Positions 27,064 through 34,228 of a DNA stretch of 64,000 bases are shown in pieces. Source of the stretch: Tengunoibacter tsumagoiensis. Lineage in GTDB: Bacteria; Chloroflexota; Ktedonobacteria; Ktedonobacterales; Ktedonobacteraceae. Location of the stretch: NCBI RefSeq assembly GCF_003967535.1, contig NZ_BIFR01000001.1, forward strand, positions 4,897,001 through 4,961,000, written 5' to 3'. A program made the position numbers and the translations under genes. The notes beneath the pieces were generated by a model. The model was not told the DNA's origin, did no database searches, and saw only the letters and a program-made list of their open reading frames with translations. Position 1 is the first letter of the stretch; every line of letters starts with the position of its first letter.

Positions 27064-28805
27064 GCCAGCACCTCCATTAAACCAGCCTGTAATAAATGTG
27101 CAAAGTGAGAGGCAGGATCAGCTGCCAGAGCCTGGCGCTCGCCATATTCTTTGCAGGCTCCTTGCTCCAAAATGAGAATATGATCTGCCTTCTGCACTGT
27201 GGCCAGTCGATGCGCAATGATAATCCCTGTTCGGTCCTTTAATAAACGATCAATAGCCTGTTCCAACAATCGCTCGGTAACAGGATCTAAGCGAGACGAG
27301 GCCTCATCTAGAATGACCAGGCTGGGGTCTTTCAGGAAGACGCGGGCAAATGCGATCAGTTGCGCCTCCCCCGCTGAAAGACCGCTCCCTCCTGGAGCCA
27401 GGCGTGTCTCCAGACCTTTCGGCAGCGAATGATACCAGGAGCTCAGTCCAAGCATCTCTAAAACCTCCAGAATACGCTCATCCTGAATCGCTGGATCAAA
27501 GAGCGTCAGATTATTGCGCACGGTCGTATGCAGAATATGTACATCCTGCGTCACAATCCCAATCCGTGCATGCAGTTCATCCTGCTTTAAACTGCGCAGA
27601 TCAACGCCTCCAAGTTGAATACTCCCTTGTAGTGGATCATACAGGCGCACCAGAAGCTTGCTCAGCGTGCTCTTACCACTTCCCGTTCGTCCCAGCAGGC
27701 CAAGAATACTTCCTGCGGGAATCAACAGTTGAAGCTGCTTCAACACTGGTAGATCCTCAACATAGCCAAATGTAACGTCCTGAAAAGCCACGGCCAGGGC
27801 ACCTGGAGGTAACGGAGCCCCTTCACCATCCTGAAGCGAGCTGGTCGTATCAAAGAGCTGTTGGATACGGTTAATACTGCCAGTCGTCTGTTGCAGATCA
27901 CGGATCTGATTGACAATCTGCTCAATCGGGGTGTTCAGCAACAGAGAGTAGTTAAAGATGAGATAGACGGTTCCAATTGAGATGCTCTTGTTGAGAAAAA
28001 GATAGCTCCCCAGCAACAGAGCCAATGCAGTCCCAAGAGCAGTCAACACTGTCGCCGGACCCCAACTGGCAAAATTCAGCTGGATCGCTCTCCGTAGCTT
28101 CAGCAGACGCTGACGTGAACGGGCAGCCAGGCCATAATGCATATAAGTGGTAGCCCCACTGGAACGAACATCCTCCGTCCCGGCCAGCCGCTCCTCTAAA
28201 AAGCCAAACAGCTCAGCGCTGGCCTGGCGCTCATCCTGCCATGCCGTTGAGGCAATGTTACGCAAACGGTCAAAGACAATGAGAGAGAACAGGGTAAAGC
28301 CACTCAAAGCCAGACCAATCCGCCAATCAATGACATAGAGCAATAGAAGTACCCCCAGGAGCAATAAGAGATTTCCCAGCAGCGAGACAAGAAAGCGAGA
28401 GAAGAAATTGCTCAAGGAACTCACATCGCCATCGACACGCTCAATCAATTCGCCAGGGGTATGCACTGTATGGAAGGCTGAATCTAGTTGGAGACAGTGC
28501 AACATGAGATCCGCTCGTAGTCGATTGGTCGTGCTTAACGCGATATTCTCTGCTACATACGCCTCAATCAGAACGGTCACCTGCTTTATAAAAGCTACAG
28601 CCAGAAAGAAGCCAGCTAGCAGCAGGAGGCTAGACAGGGGCTTACCTGCAATGGCAGCATCAATAAAAGAGCTCAGCAACTGAGGATTGATGAGTGAAAG
28701 GGCAATGCCAGCACAAACAAAGAATAATAAACAGAGGACACGTCGCCATTGTGGCCTGAGATAGATCATAAGCAGGCGCTGATAACGCTGAAACTCATGA
28801 GACAT
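27060..28805 (-). CDS. ABC exporter half-transporter A (degenerate signature motif)
   Basis: 581 residues: six-helix exporter domain then ATPase. Walker A is GRTGSGKST, Walker B is LVILDEASSRLDP (catalytic Glu present), and the signature is LSAGEAQL instead of LSGGQ. ATG 28805 follows GGAAGGAAACC; an in-frame ATG at 28949 would add 48 residues of hydrophobic sequence but has no ribosome site. The gene is preceded by a leader ORF and a hairpin (28995-29024 region), suggesting controlled expression. Its 3' end overlaps half-transporter B by 4 bp. Confidence 0.92.
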   Translation of the reverse strand: MSHEFQRYQRLLMIYLRPQWRRVLCLLFFVCAGIALSLINPQLLSSFIDAAIAGKPLSSLLLLAGFFLAVAFIKQVTVLIEAYVAENIALSTTNRLRADLMLHCLQLDSAFHTVHTPGELIERVDGDVSSLSNFFSRFLVSLLGNLLLLLGVLLLLYVIDWRIGLALSGFTLFSLIVFDRLRNIASTAWQDERQASAELFGFLEERLAGTEDVRSSGATTYMHYGLAARSRQRLLKLRRAIQLNFASWGPATVLTALGTALALLLGSYLFLNKSISIGTVYLIFNYSLLLNTPIEQIVNQIRDLQQTTGSINRIQQLFDTTSSLQDGEGAPLPPGALAVAFQDVTFGYVEDLPVLKQLQLLIPAGSILGLLGRTGSGKSTLSKLLVRLYDPLQGSIQLGGVDLRSLKQDELHARIGIVTQDVHILHTTVRNNLTLFDPAIQDERILEVLEMLGLSSWYHSLPKGLETRLAPGGSGLSAGEAQLIAFARVFLKDPSLVILDEASSRLDPVTERLLEQAIDRLLKDRTGIIIAHRLATVQKADHILILEQGACKEYGERQALAADPASHFAHLLQAGLMEVLA

Positions 28806-28994
28806 AAACCGGTTTCCTTCCCTGAAGAAGCCAGATACAAGCAAACTCTCATAAAGAATGAGGCAAGAGAATGTGCTCAACACAAAAAAACCGTAAGAGC
28901 TGCGTAGCTGGAAAACACAAAGCAGACCTGGGCCGTACACAACAGGCACACCAGGACAGAGAAAGGAGAGGTAGAGCGGGCTTAACAGCCGCTC

Positions 28995-29024
28995 TTAGAA
29001 GCTGACAACCTGACTGAGGGTCAT
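28995..29024 (-). CDS. Candidate 9-codon leader peptide upstream of the ABC exporter
   Basis: ATG at 29024 to TAA at 28995 encodes MTLSQVVSF. A perfect AGGAGG (29032-29037) lies 7 nt before it, better than any other site nearby. A stem-loop follows directly, and the exporter start is about 190 nt further on. This fits translational or transcriptional attenuation by ribosome stalling, as seen before drug-resistance genes; stalling itself is inferred. Confidence 0.45.
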   Translation of the reverse strand: MTLSQVVSF

Positions 29025-29073
29025 GTGAGAACCTCCTCGAATCGTTATCGAAAGATACTAATACTTATCAATA

Positions 29074-29090
29074 TATCCTTCATAAGGATA
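29074..29090. promoter_or_regulatory. Palindromic operator candidate
   Basis: TATCCTT (29074-29080), CAT, AAGGATA (29084-29090): a perfect 7-bp-arm palindrome, near a second TATC-GAAA-GATA (29046-29057). The pattern resembles MarR/PadR-type sites; no regulator gene is adjacent. Confidence 0.4.
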
Positions 29091-29217
29091 CTATATTTCT
29101 TAATAAAAGTAAAGATGGTACAATAGTATTATGCAGACCATTCTTCTGCTGCTCACCAATAATAATTTGCAGTTTTCAACGTATATGCATGCAATCAGAA
29201 AAGAGGTCGCCCTCCTT

Positions 29218-29772
29218 CTACTCACTATTATGGAGATAGTACTTACTCTGCGCAATAAACTGCAATTGCTCCAGAATTACATGCCAGGGCACAGCATTAT
29301 TAGGGGGGAATGCTTCAAGATCATAAAGAACATGCACACCCTGTGCTTGCAGAAGCACAAGGCTGGGCAGAAACGAGGGCTCTTGAGCCAGTTCGCTTGA
29401 GGCACGAGGCACGACCAGAATTGGTAATCCAGCCTCTACAGCCCGCAATAAAAACGCGAGCGCAAAGGTATCGGGCCTCTTCTCAGCCCACTTACTCAAC
29501 GTATTAAAGGTCGCTGGCACTACAACTACAGCGGTGATCTGCTCCAGCAAGGGCTGCTGCTCCTCCAGATCTATCAACACTGGATGGCCACTGACCTGTG
29601 CCAGCAGAGGTGAGTTTGCAAACTTTTGCGCATTCGGGGTCACAATCAGATGCACATCCCATCCTACCTCTTGCGCCAGCACAACCAGCTCCTGAACGGT
29701 ACGAGCAGGCACCGCAGCACAGACAACAATCCAGAGTACCTTCAATTGCCCATCAGAAGTCAAAAGCGTCAC
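29218..29772 (-). CDS. Flavoprotein (PPC decarboxylase/Dfp-like Rossmann fold)
   Basis: 184 residues. It has the flavoprotein fold: LWIVVCAAVPARTV, HLIVTPNAQKF, a central AVVVVPATFNTLSKWA (FMN contact region with the TxN-T pattern), LPILVVPRASS and a final helix. Members include phosphopantothenoylcysteine decarboxylase and lantibiotic or UbiX-like enzymes, but the length and lack of a second domain exclude CoaBC. Start GTG 29772 has its SD almost touching; a TTG at 29763 is better spaced. It lies between the exporter leader and a terminator after nuoH. Function unknown beyond FMN binding. Confidence 0.75.
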   Translation of the reverse strand: MTLLTSDGQLKVLWIVVCAAVPARTVQELVVLAQEVGWDVHLIVTPNAQKFANSPLLAQVSGHPVLIDLEEQQPLLEQITAVVVVPATFNTLSKWAEKRPDTFALAFLLRAVEAGLPILVVPRASSELAQEPSFLPSLVLLQAQGVHVLYDLEAFPPNNAVPWHVILEQLQFIAQSKYYLHNSE

Positions 29773-29821
29773 CTCTTTTTCTCACTGGAAACCCCATTGT
29801 TTCTGGACACTATATGATAAA

Positions 29822-29862
29822 AAAAAGAAGTAGAGGGAGATTGCTCACCCCTACTTCTTTTT
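29822..29862. terminator. Terminator between the nuo operon and the flavoprotein gene
   Basis: Arm 29822-29833 pairs exactly with 29851-29862 (AAAAAGAAGTAG and complement), extended by GGG/CCC past one bulged A. A/T-rich ends on both sides suit nuoH read-out. Confidence 0.8.
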
Positions 29863-29876
29863 AAACAGATCCTTGT

Positions 29877-31274
29877 CTACTTGTGACCGCTGGCAACGCC
29901 CTGAGGAAGCTGAGCCACAGGAGCAGGAATGCCATCACGCAGCTGCAGAGCCTGCGCAGGAGCAGCCGCTCGTGGACGCAGTTGAGCCCGAATAGCCGGA
30001 GCCTGCGCCTTACGTGTCGAAGCGACCGTCACACGACCCACCAGCTGGATAAACCCGAACAGGGCAACCCAGTTGACAATACCCAGGATCACCAGGAAGA
30101 GCCAGATTGGCAGATGCAGAGCATCGGTCACCAGGAAGATAAAGCCTGTTGCCACAATGTTTGCCAGTCCAACCGGCATCAGAATCAACCAGGCAAACTG
30201 CATCAGTTGATCTGACCGCAGACGTGGCAGGGTTGAGCGCACCCAGATGAAGACAAAACAGAGGGCATAAATCTTAAACAGGAAGTAGCCCAGAGCCAGG
30301 ATATTACCGACAAAGCCCCACAGCAGGCTGTTCTGAGCAGTCAGGAAGTTTACGCCAGGACCAGAGAAACCACCAAGGAAGAGGTAGCTGGTGATCGCCG
30401 AGACGATCGTCATATTACCGTATTCACCCAGGAAGAACATAGCCCAACGCATGCCACTATACTCAGTCAGATAACCAGCCACCAGTTCGGACTCGGCCTC
30501 AGGCAGGTCAAAGGGAGCGCGGTTGGTCTCAGCCAGACCACAGGTATAGTAAACGACCAGCATCAAAGGCTGAACCAGGATAAACCAGCTCCACGGCGTA
30601 AAGCCATCGAAGAGGAAATCCAGGACTGCATTGCCTGTATGCTGCCAGCTATTCTGGTGCTCCATGATCCCAAAGAGAGAGATCGTCCCAATGCCATCAT
30701 TGGTCAGGATGCTTGTCAGCATCACAACCCCAATCAGAGCCAGTACGAGCGGCAACTCATAGGAGATCATCTGCGCAGCCGAACGCAGGCCACCAATCAG
30801 AGCATATTTATTATTTGAGCCCCAACCAGCCATAATCACACCGATAACATCCAGTGAGCTCATCGCCACCAGGAAGATGATTCCGGTCGCCAGAGCCCCG
30901 CCTGGCAATTGAATATACGGCGAGAAAGGTAGCACTGCAAAGGCCGCAATCACAGGGGCCATAAAAACTGAAGGAGCAAGCCAGAAAACAGCTTTATCGG
31001 CGCTTGAGACCTGAATATCTTCTTTCAGCAGCAGCTTTGCAACGTCTGCCACCGTCTGCAATAGACCCCAGGGGCCCGTATGCATTGGCCCAAGGCGGTC
31101 CTGCATCCAGCCCATTACCTTACGTTCAGCAAGAACGAGGATCGTAGCGCTGGTCAGAGTGAAACCGAAGATCGTCACGAAGGCCACCACAAACTGTAAG
31201 AAGGACCAGGAAATGATTCCACTCCACAGCTGTTGTCCCAGCCCGACGTTATCGGCTAAAACAGTGTGTAACAT
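29877..31274 (-). CDS. nuoH: NADH-quinone oxidoreductase subunit H (complex I membrane subunit)
   Basis: 465 residues, about 8-9 membrane helices. Signature stretches: LAERKVMGWMQDRLGP, GPWGLLQTVADVAKLLLKED, the cytoplasmic loop NRAPFDLPEAESELVAGYLTEYSGMR (quinone-channel acidic residues), and LPRLRSDQLMQFAW. It forms the quinone-binding link between the peripheral arm and the membrane arm. The C-terminal 50 residues (Ala/Pro/Gln-rich) are an addition not seen in standard NuoH of 320-350 residues. It is last in this operon, 77 bp after nuoD. Confidence 0.96.
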   Translation of the reverse strand: MLHTVLADNVGLGQQLWSGIISWSFLQFVVAFVTIFGFTLTSATILVLAERKVMGWMQDRLGPMHTGPWGLLQTVADVAKLLLKEDIQVSSADKAVFWLAPSVFMAPVIAAFAVLPFSPYIQLPGGALATGIIFLVAMSSLDVIGVIMAGWGSNNKYALIGGLRSAAQMISYELPLVLALIGVVMLTSILTNDGIGTISLFGIMEHQNSWQHTGNAVLDFLFDGFTPWSWFILVQPLMLVVYYTCGLAETNRAPFDLPEAESELVAGYLTEYSGMRWAMFFLGEYGNMTIVSAITSYLFLGGFSGPGVNFLTAQNSLLWGFVGNILALGYFLFKIYALCFVFIWVRSTLPRLRSDQLMQFAWLILMPVGLANIVATGFIFLVTDALHLPIWLFLVILGIVNWVALFGFIQLVGRVTVASTRKAQAPAIRAQLRPRAAAPAQALQLRDGIPAPVAQLPQGVASGHK

Positions 31275-31351
31275 TTGATAACTCCAGTGCCGAAGCGACC
31301 AGCAGCGGCTATAGCTTAGCCTACCTGTTTGTCACTTCACAGAAACGTATT

Positions 31352-32503
31352 CTAGCGGTCGACTTCACCCAGTACGATATCCAGACTTCCCATAATTGCA
31401 ACGGTGTCGCTCATCTTGTGGCCACGCAACAATTCAGGGAGGATCTGTAAATTGACAAAAGAAGGTCCACGGAGCTTGGCACGCCATGGATATTCGCTAC
31501 CATCGCTAATAAAGTAGACACCTAGCTCGCCTTTGCTGCTCTCAACTGCAAAGTAGGTCTCCCCACGTGGAGGACGCAGAGCAATCGGTGTCCGGGTACC
31601 AATAGGGCCACCAGGCAACTTATCAATCGCTACGCGACAGAGCCGGATGCTCTCGGTGATCTCTTGCAGACGCACTTTATACCGCGCATAACAGTCGCCT
31701 TCCTGGCGTACCTGGACATTGACTGGAACCTCACGGTAGGCCATATAAGGACGGTTCACGCGCAGATCCCAATTCACGCCACTAGCACGCAACATCGGAC
31801 CTGTCAGGCCATAAGCCAGCGCCTGCTGAGGATCAATATAGCCAACACCTTGCGTACGCGACTCAAAGATCTCATTGCCCGTGATCAGAGCATCCAGCTC
31901 GACCATATTCTTCTCAAATTGATCGAGGAAAGCCGAACACTCGTTCAACCAGCCCTTAGGGAAATCGTGCAAAACCCCACCAACGCGCTGATAGTTTACG
32001 TTAAAGCGGCTACCACCTAGAGCCTCAAACAATGAGAGAATACCCTCGCGATCGCGGAAGGTCCACAGGATCGGCGTAAATGCGCCCAGGTCCACGAGAT
32101 ACGTACCAATAGCCACGAGATGGCTGGCAATACGCTGCATCTCGCCAGTTAAGAGGCGAATATATTGAGCGCGTCGTGGAGCCTCGATCCCCATCAGTTG
32201 CTCAACTGCACCAACATAGGCGATCTCGTTCAGCATGGGCGAGAGATAGTCAGCATTATCCATATACCGGATGCCAGCCATCACTGTCCGATTTTCCAGG
32301 ATCTTCTCAATACCACGGTGCAGATAACCAATGACTGGAGTACAGTTTGTAACAGTCTCACCTTCCAGACTCAGCACCAGACGCAGCACACCGTGGGTAC
32401 TTGGATGCTGCGGACCCATATTGAGCAACATCTCCTGCGACTTAATGCCCTCAGAAGTATCGCTTGACTGAGCTTGAAGGTCAATTCCTTGATTTGTAGC
32501 CAT
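31352..32503 (-). CDS. nuoD: NADH-quinone oxidoreductase subunit D (49 kDa)
   Basis: 383 residues. Family motifs: LLNMGPQHPSTHGVLRLVL, GYLHRGIEKI, NADYLSPM (with the quinone-site region), ERIASHLVAIGT-like RIASHLVAIG, RTQGVGYI, and the C-terminal GSLDIVLGEVDR. It forms the quinone-binding cavity with NuoB and NuoH. AAAGGAAGC precedes the ATG. It is the fourth gene of the operon, after a small membrane protein. Confidence 0.96.
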   Translation of the reverse strand: MATNQGIDLQAQSSDTSEGIKSQEMLLNMGPQHPSTHGVLRLVLSLEGETVTNCTPVIGYLHRGIEKILENRTVMAGIRYMDNADYLSPMLNEIAYVGAVEQLMGIEAPRRAQYIRLLTGEMQRIASHLVAIGTYLVDLGAFTPILWTFRDREGILSLFEALGGSRFNVNYQRVGGVLHDFPKGWLNECSAFLDQFEKNMVELDALITGNEIFESRTQGVGYIDPQQALAYGLTGPMLRASGVNWDLRVNRPYMAYREVPVNVQVRQEGDCYARYKVRLQEITESIRLCRVAIDKLPGGPIGTRTPIALRPPRGETYFAVESSKGELGVYFISDGSEYPWRAKLRGPSFVNLQILPELLRGHKMSDTVAIMGSLDIVLGEVDR

Positions 32504-32524
32504 AAGCTTCCTTTAAATGTATGA

Positions 32525-32869
32525 TTATCTTTTTTGCCGCCATGTCCGGAAACGGACAACAAACATGAAAGAATATACCAGGGCCATGAGCGCTGCAATG
32601 CCCGCAAAGAGATAGCGATTTGCATCTTGCGTAAAAAATACAAAGGTAAATGCCAACATCCAGCAGCCCAGAGCAACGAATGCCTCCATCCACAAGCCCT
32701 GACCTCCACGCTTCACTGGAACAGGGCGCTGCTGCGTCGTCTTATTGGGCAGCGCAACCTGCTCAACATTCCCCACTTCATCCTGAGCCACCAGAGGACG
32801 CGCCTTAGACCGCCTTGCTTGAGCCGACCTTTGTTTCTGTGCTTTCGTTCTTGGCATTGTTCTACTCAT
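32525..32869 (-). CDS. Small two-helix membrane protein inside the nuo operon
   Basis: About 114 residues from ATG 32869 (an ATG at 32905 is also in frame). The N-terminus is basic and polar (RTKAQKQRSAQARRSKARP), then two membrane helices (AFVALGCWMLAFTFVFF and LFAGIAALMALVYSFMFVV) and a basic tail RFRTWRQKR. It is not a known complex I subunit. Position between nuoC and nuoD with short gaps implies co-transcription and perhaps a role in assembly. Unrecognised otherwise. Confidence 0.65.
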   Translation of the reverse strand: MSRTMPRTKAQKQRSAQARRSKARPLVAQDEVGNVEQVALPNKTTQQRPVPVKRGGQGLWMEAFVALGCWMLAFTFVFFTQDANRYLFAGIAALMALVYSFMFVVRFRTWRQKR

Positions 32870-32911
32870 GCTCACTTCGTCGTATCTCTCAACATGTTTG
32901 ATCAAGCTATC

Positions 32912-33670
32912 TTAGGCCTTATCTGGATTAGACGCAGAACTCCCCGTCACTGACTCACCTTCAGTTGTAGACCCTTGCAGATTGGCCTTCTCAAGATCGT
33001 TGGCACGCTCATAAGAATGTCCAAAGGTCGGAGTCCCTGGATGGAGGCGCTCTTCCATACCCTGGCCCAATTTCTTCTGTACGACCCTCTCAAGGCCCTG
33101 CTGCTGAAACTGACCCGAGACTGCCATATTGGGATCAACCTGGGTGGTTGCACGAGGCTTGTTCGTCAGAGGCACTTGATGGAACCCTTTAAGCAATGGG
33201 TGCCCTTCAAAGTCGTCATCAAGCAGCATTCGACGGAGATCTGGATGGCCCGCAAAACGAATCCCATACATATCATAGGTCTCGCGTTCAAGCCAGTTCG
33301 CCGTCTGCCAGACAGATACGACGCTAGCTACCTCGGGCTTCGCTGAGTCGATCCGAACCTTCAACTGAAGCAGTTGACCACGCGTGGTTGAACGGAGATG
33401 GTAGACCGTCTCCAGATGATCCAACATATCGACGCCTGAAATACTACTGAGAAGATCAAAACCTAGCTGATCACGTAAGAAACGGCAGACAGCCACCAGG
33501 TTCTCACGCTCGATCTCCAGGCCCAGGTAATCACCCTTCTGCGGACGAGGAGCAACTGCTGTCCCTGTAATCTGTGCAAGCGGAGCCAGCTCACGAGCCA
33601 GAGCCGCATTCTGATCACGATATCCACTGGTCGCGCTAGGAATATTCGTTGAACGTGGTACTAAATCCAT
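32912..33670 (-). CDS. nuoC: NADH-quinone oxidoreductase subunit C (30 kDa)
   Basis: 252 residues. The middle part has the family core: FDLLSSISGVDML, TVYHLRSTTRGQLLQLKV, SVVSVWQTANWLERETYDMYGIRF (the ERE-x-YDM-GI-F signature) and HPDLRRMLLDDDFEGHPL. It is in the peripheral arm. The ATG at 33670 has GGGAG 8 nt upstream and overlaps the end of nuoA by 10 bp; the earlier in-frame ATG at 33691 is less suitable. The last 70 residues (Gln/Pro/Ser-rich) extend beyond the conserved domain. Confidence 0.95.
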   Translation of the reverse strand: MDLVPRSTNIPSATSGYRDQNAALARELAPLAQITGTAVAPRPQKGDYLGLEIERENLVAVCRFLRDQLGFDLLSSISGVDMLDHLETVYHLRSTTRGQLLQLKVRIDSAKPEVASVVSVWQTANWLERETYDMYGIRFAGHPDLRRMLLDDDFEGHPLLKGFHQVPLTNKPRATTQVDPNMAVSGQFQQQGLERVVQKKLGQGMEERLHPGTPTFGHSYERANDLEKANLQGSTTEGESVTGSSASNPDKA

Positions 33671-34029
33671 CGGGTCACTCCCTTGCGCCATGCATAGACG
33701 AGTCCAAGCGTGAGCACGATAATGAAGAAGAGGATTTCACAGAAGCCAAAAATGCTTAACTGCTTAAAGATGACAGCCCAGGAGATGATAAAAACGATAT
33801 CGACATCAAAGGCCACAAACAGAAGGGCGAAGATGTAGAAACCCAAAGGATACTGGACCCAGGCATTCCCTATCGGAGTCTCACCGGACTCGTAGGTCTG
33901 CAATTTTTCTGCTGTTCTTTTATGAGGAGCAAGCAGGCCGGCAAGACCAGTCGCAACAATCACGAAAACAAAGCCTGCAGCCAGCAAGATACCTGCATAT
34001 AAATATCCAACATTAGCTGGTGTTGACAC
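33661..34029 (-). CDS. nuoA: NADH-quinone oxidoreductase subunit A
   Basis: About 122 residues, three membrane helices. The TYESGETPIGNAWVQ loop and FYIFALLFVAFDVDIVFI are the NuoA signature (complex I subunit 3). A GTG at 34029 with GGAGG before it is the start; a longer reading to 34170 would run through the promoter. It begins the operon, followed by nuoC with no nuoB between, unlike the common nuoA-B-C order. Confidence 0.93.
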   Translation of the reverse strand: MSTPANVGYLYAGILLAAGFVFVIVATGLAGLLAPHKRTAEKLQTYESGETPIGNAWVQYPLGFYIFALLFVAFDVDIVFIISWAVIFKQLSIFGFCEILFFIIVLTLGLVYAWRKGVTRWI

Positions 34030-34089
34030 GAGCTTTCCTCCCAACAAAAACCTTCGCCAAGTTGACGAAGGCAAGAAAATGCTGTTTTG

Positions 34090-34118
34090 ATTATAGCACA
34101 GGGAGGAAAGTGCGACAA
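34090..34118 (-). promoter_or_regulatory. Promoter of the nuo operon
   Basis: Minus-strand TTGTCG (34113-34118), 17-bp spacer, TATAAT (34090-34095), about 60 bp before the nuoA GTG. Confidence 0.65.
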
Positions 34119-34161
34119 TTTTTCTAATCGACTGGCCTACATCAAGGCCGCAGCGGTAAAA

Positions 34162-34209
34162 GCGGGCCATACATGCTTTATGCTAACGTGCAAAGCATGT
34201 ATGGCCCGC
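34162..34209 (-). terminator. 18-bp-arm terminator after the PP2C gene
   Basis: Arms 34162-34179 and 34192-34209 are exact inverted copies, 12-nt loop. The AAAA at 34158-34161 gives a short U tail on the minus strand, so it ends the kinase/phosphatase unit before the nuo promoter. Confidence 0.85.
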
Positions 34210-34228
34210 GTCGATAATGGTCAAAAGA

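Larger units (their letters stand above)
28806..29217. other. Long untranslated leader and promoter region of the exporter operon
   Basis: 412 bp. It holds the 9-codon leader ORF, a hairpin just after it (AGAGCGG/CCGCTCT around 28973-28995), and an AT-rich segment (29041-29110) with repeated TATC/GATA half-sites. The promoter is probably within 29085-29120 on the minus strand, but the hexamers are not clear. Confidence 0.5.
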
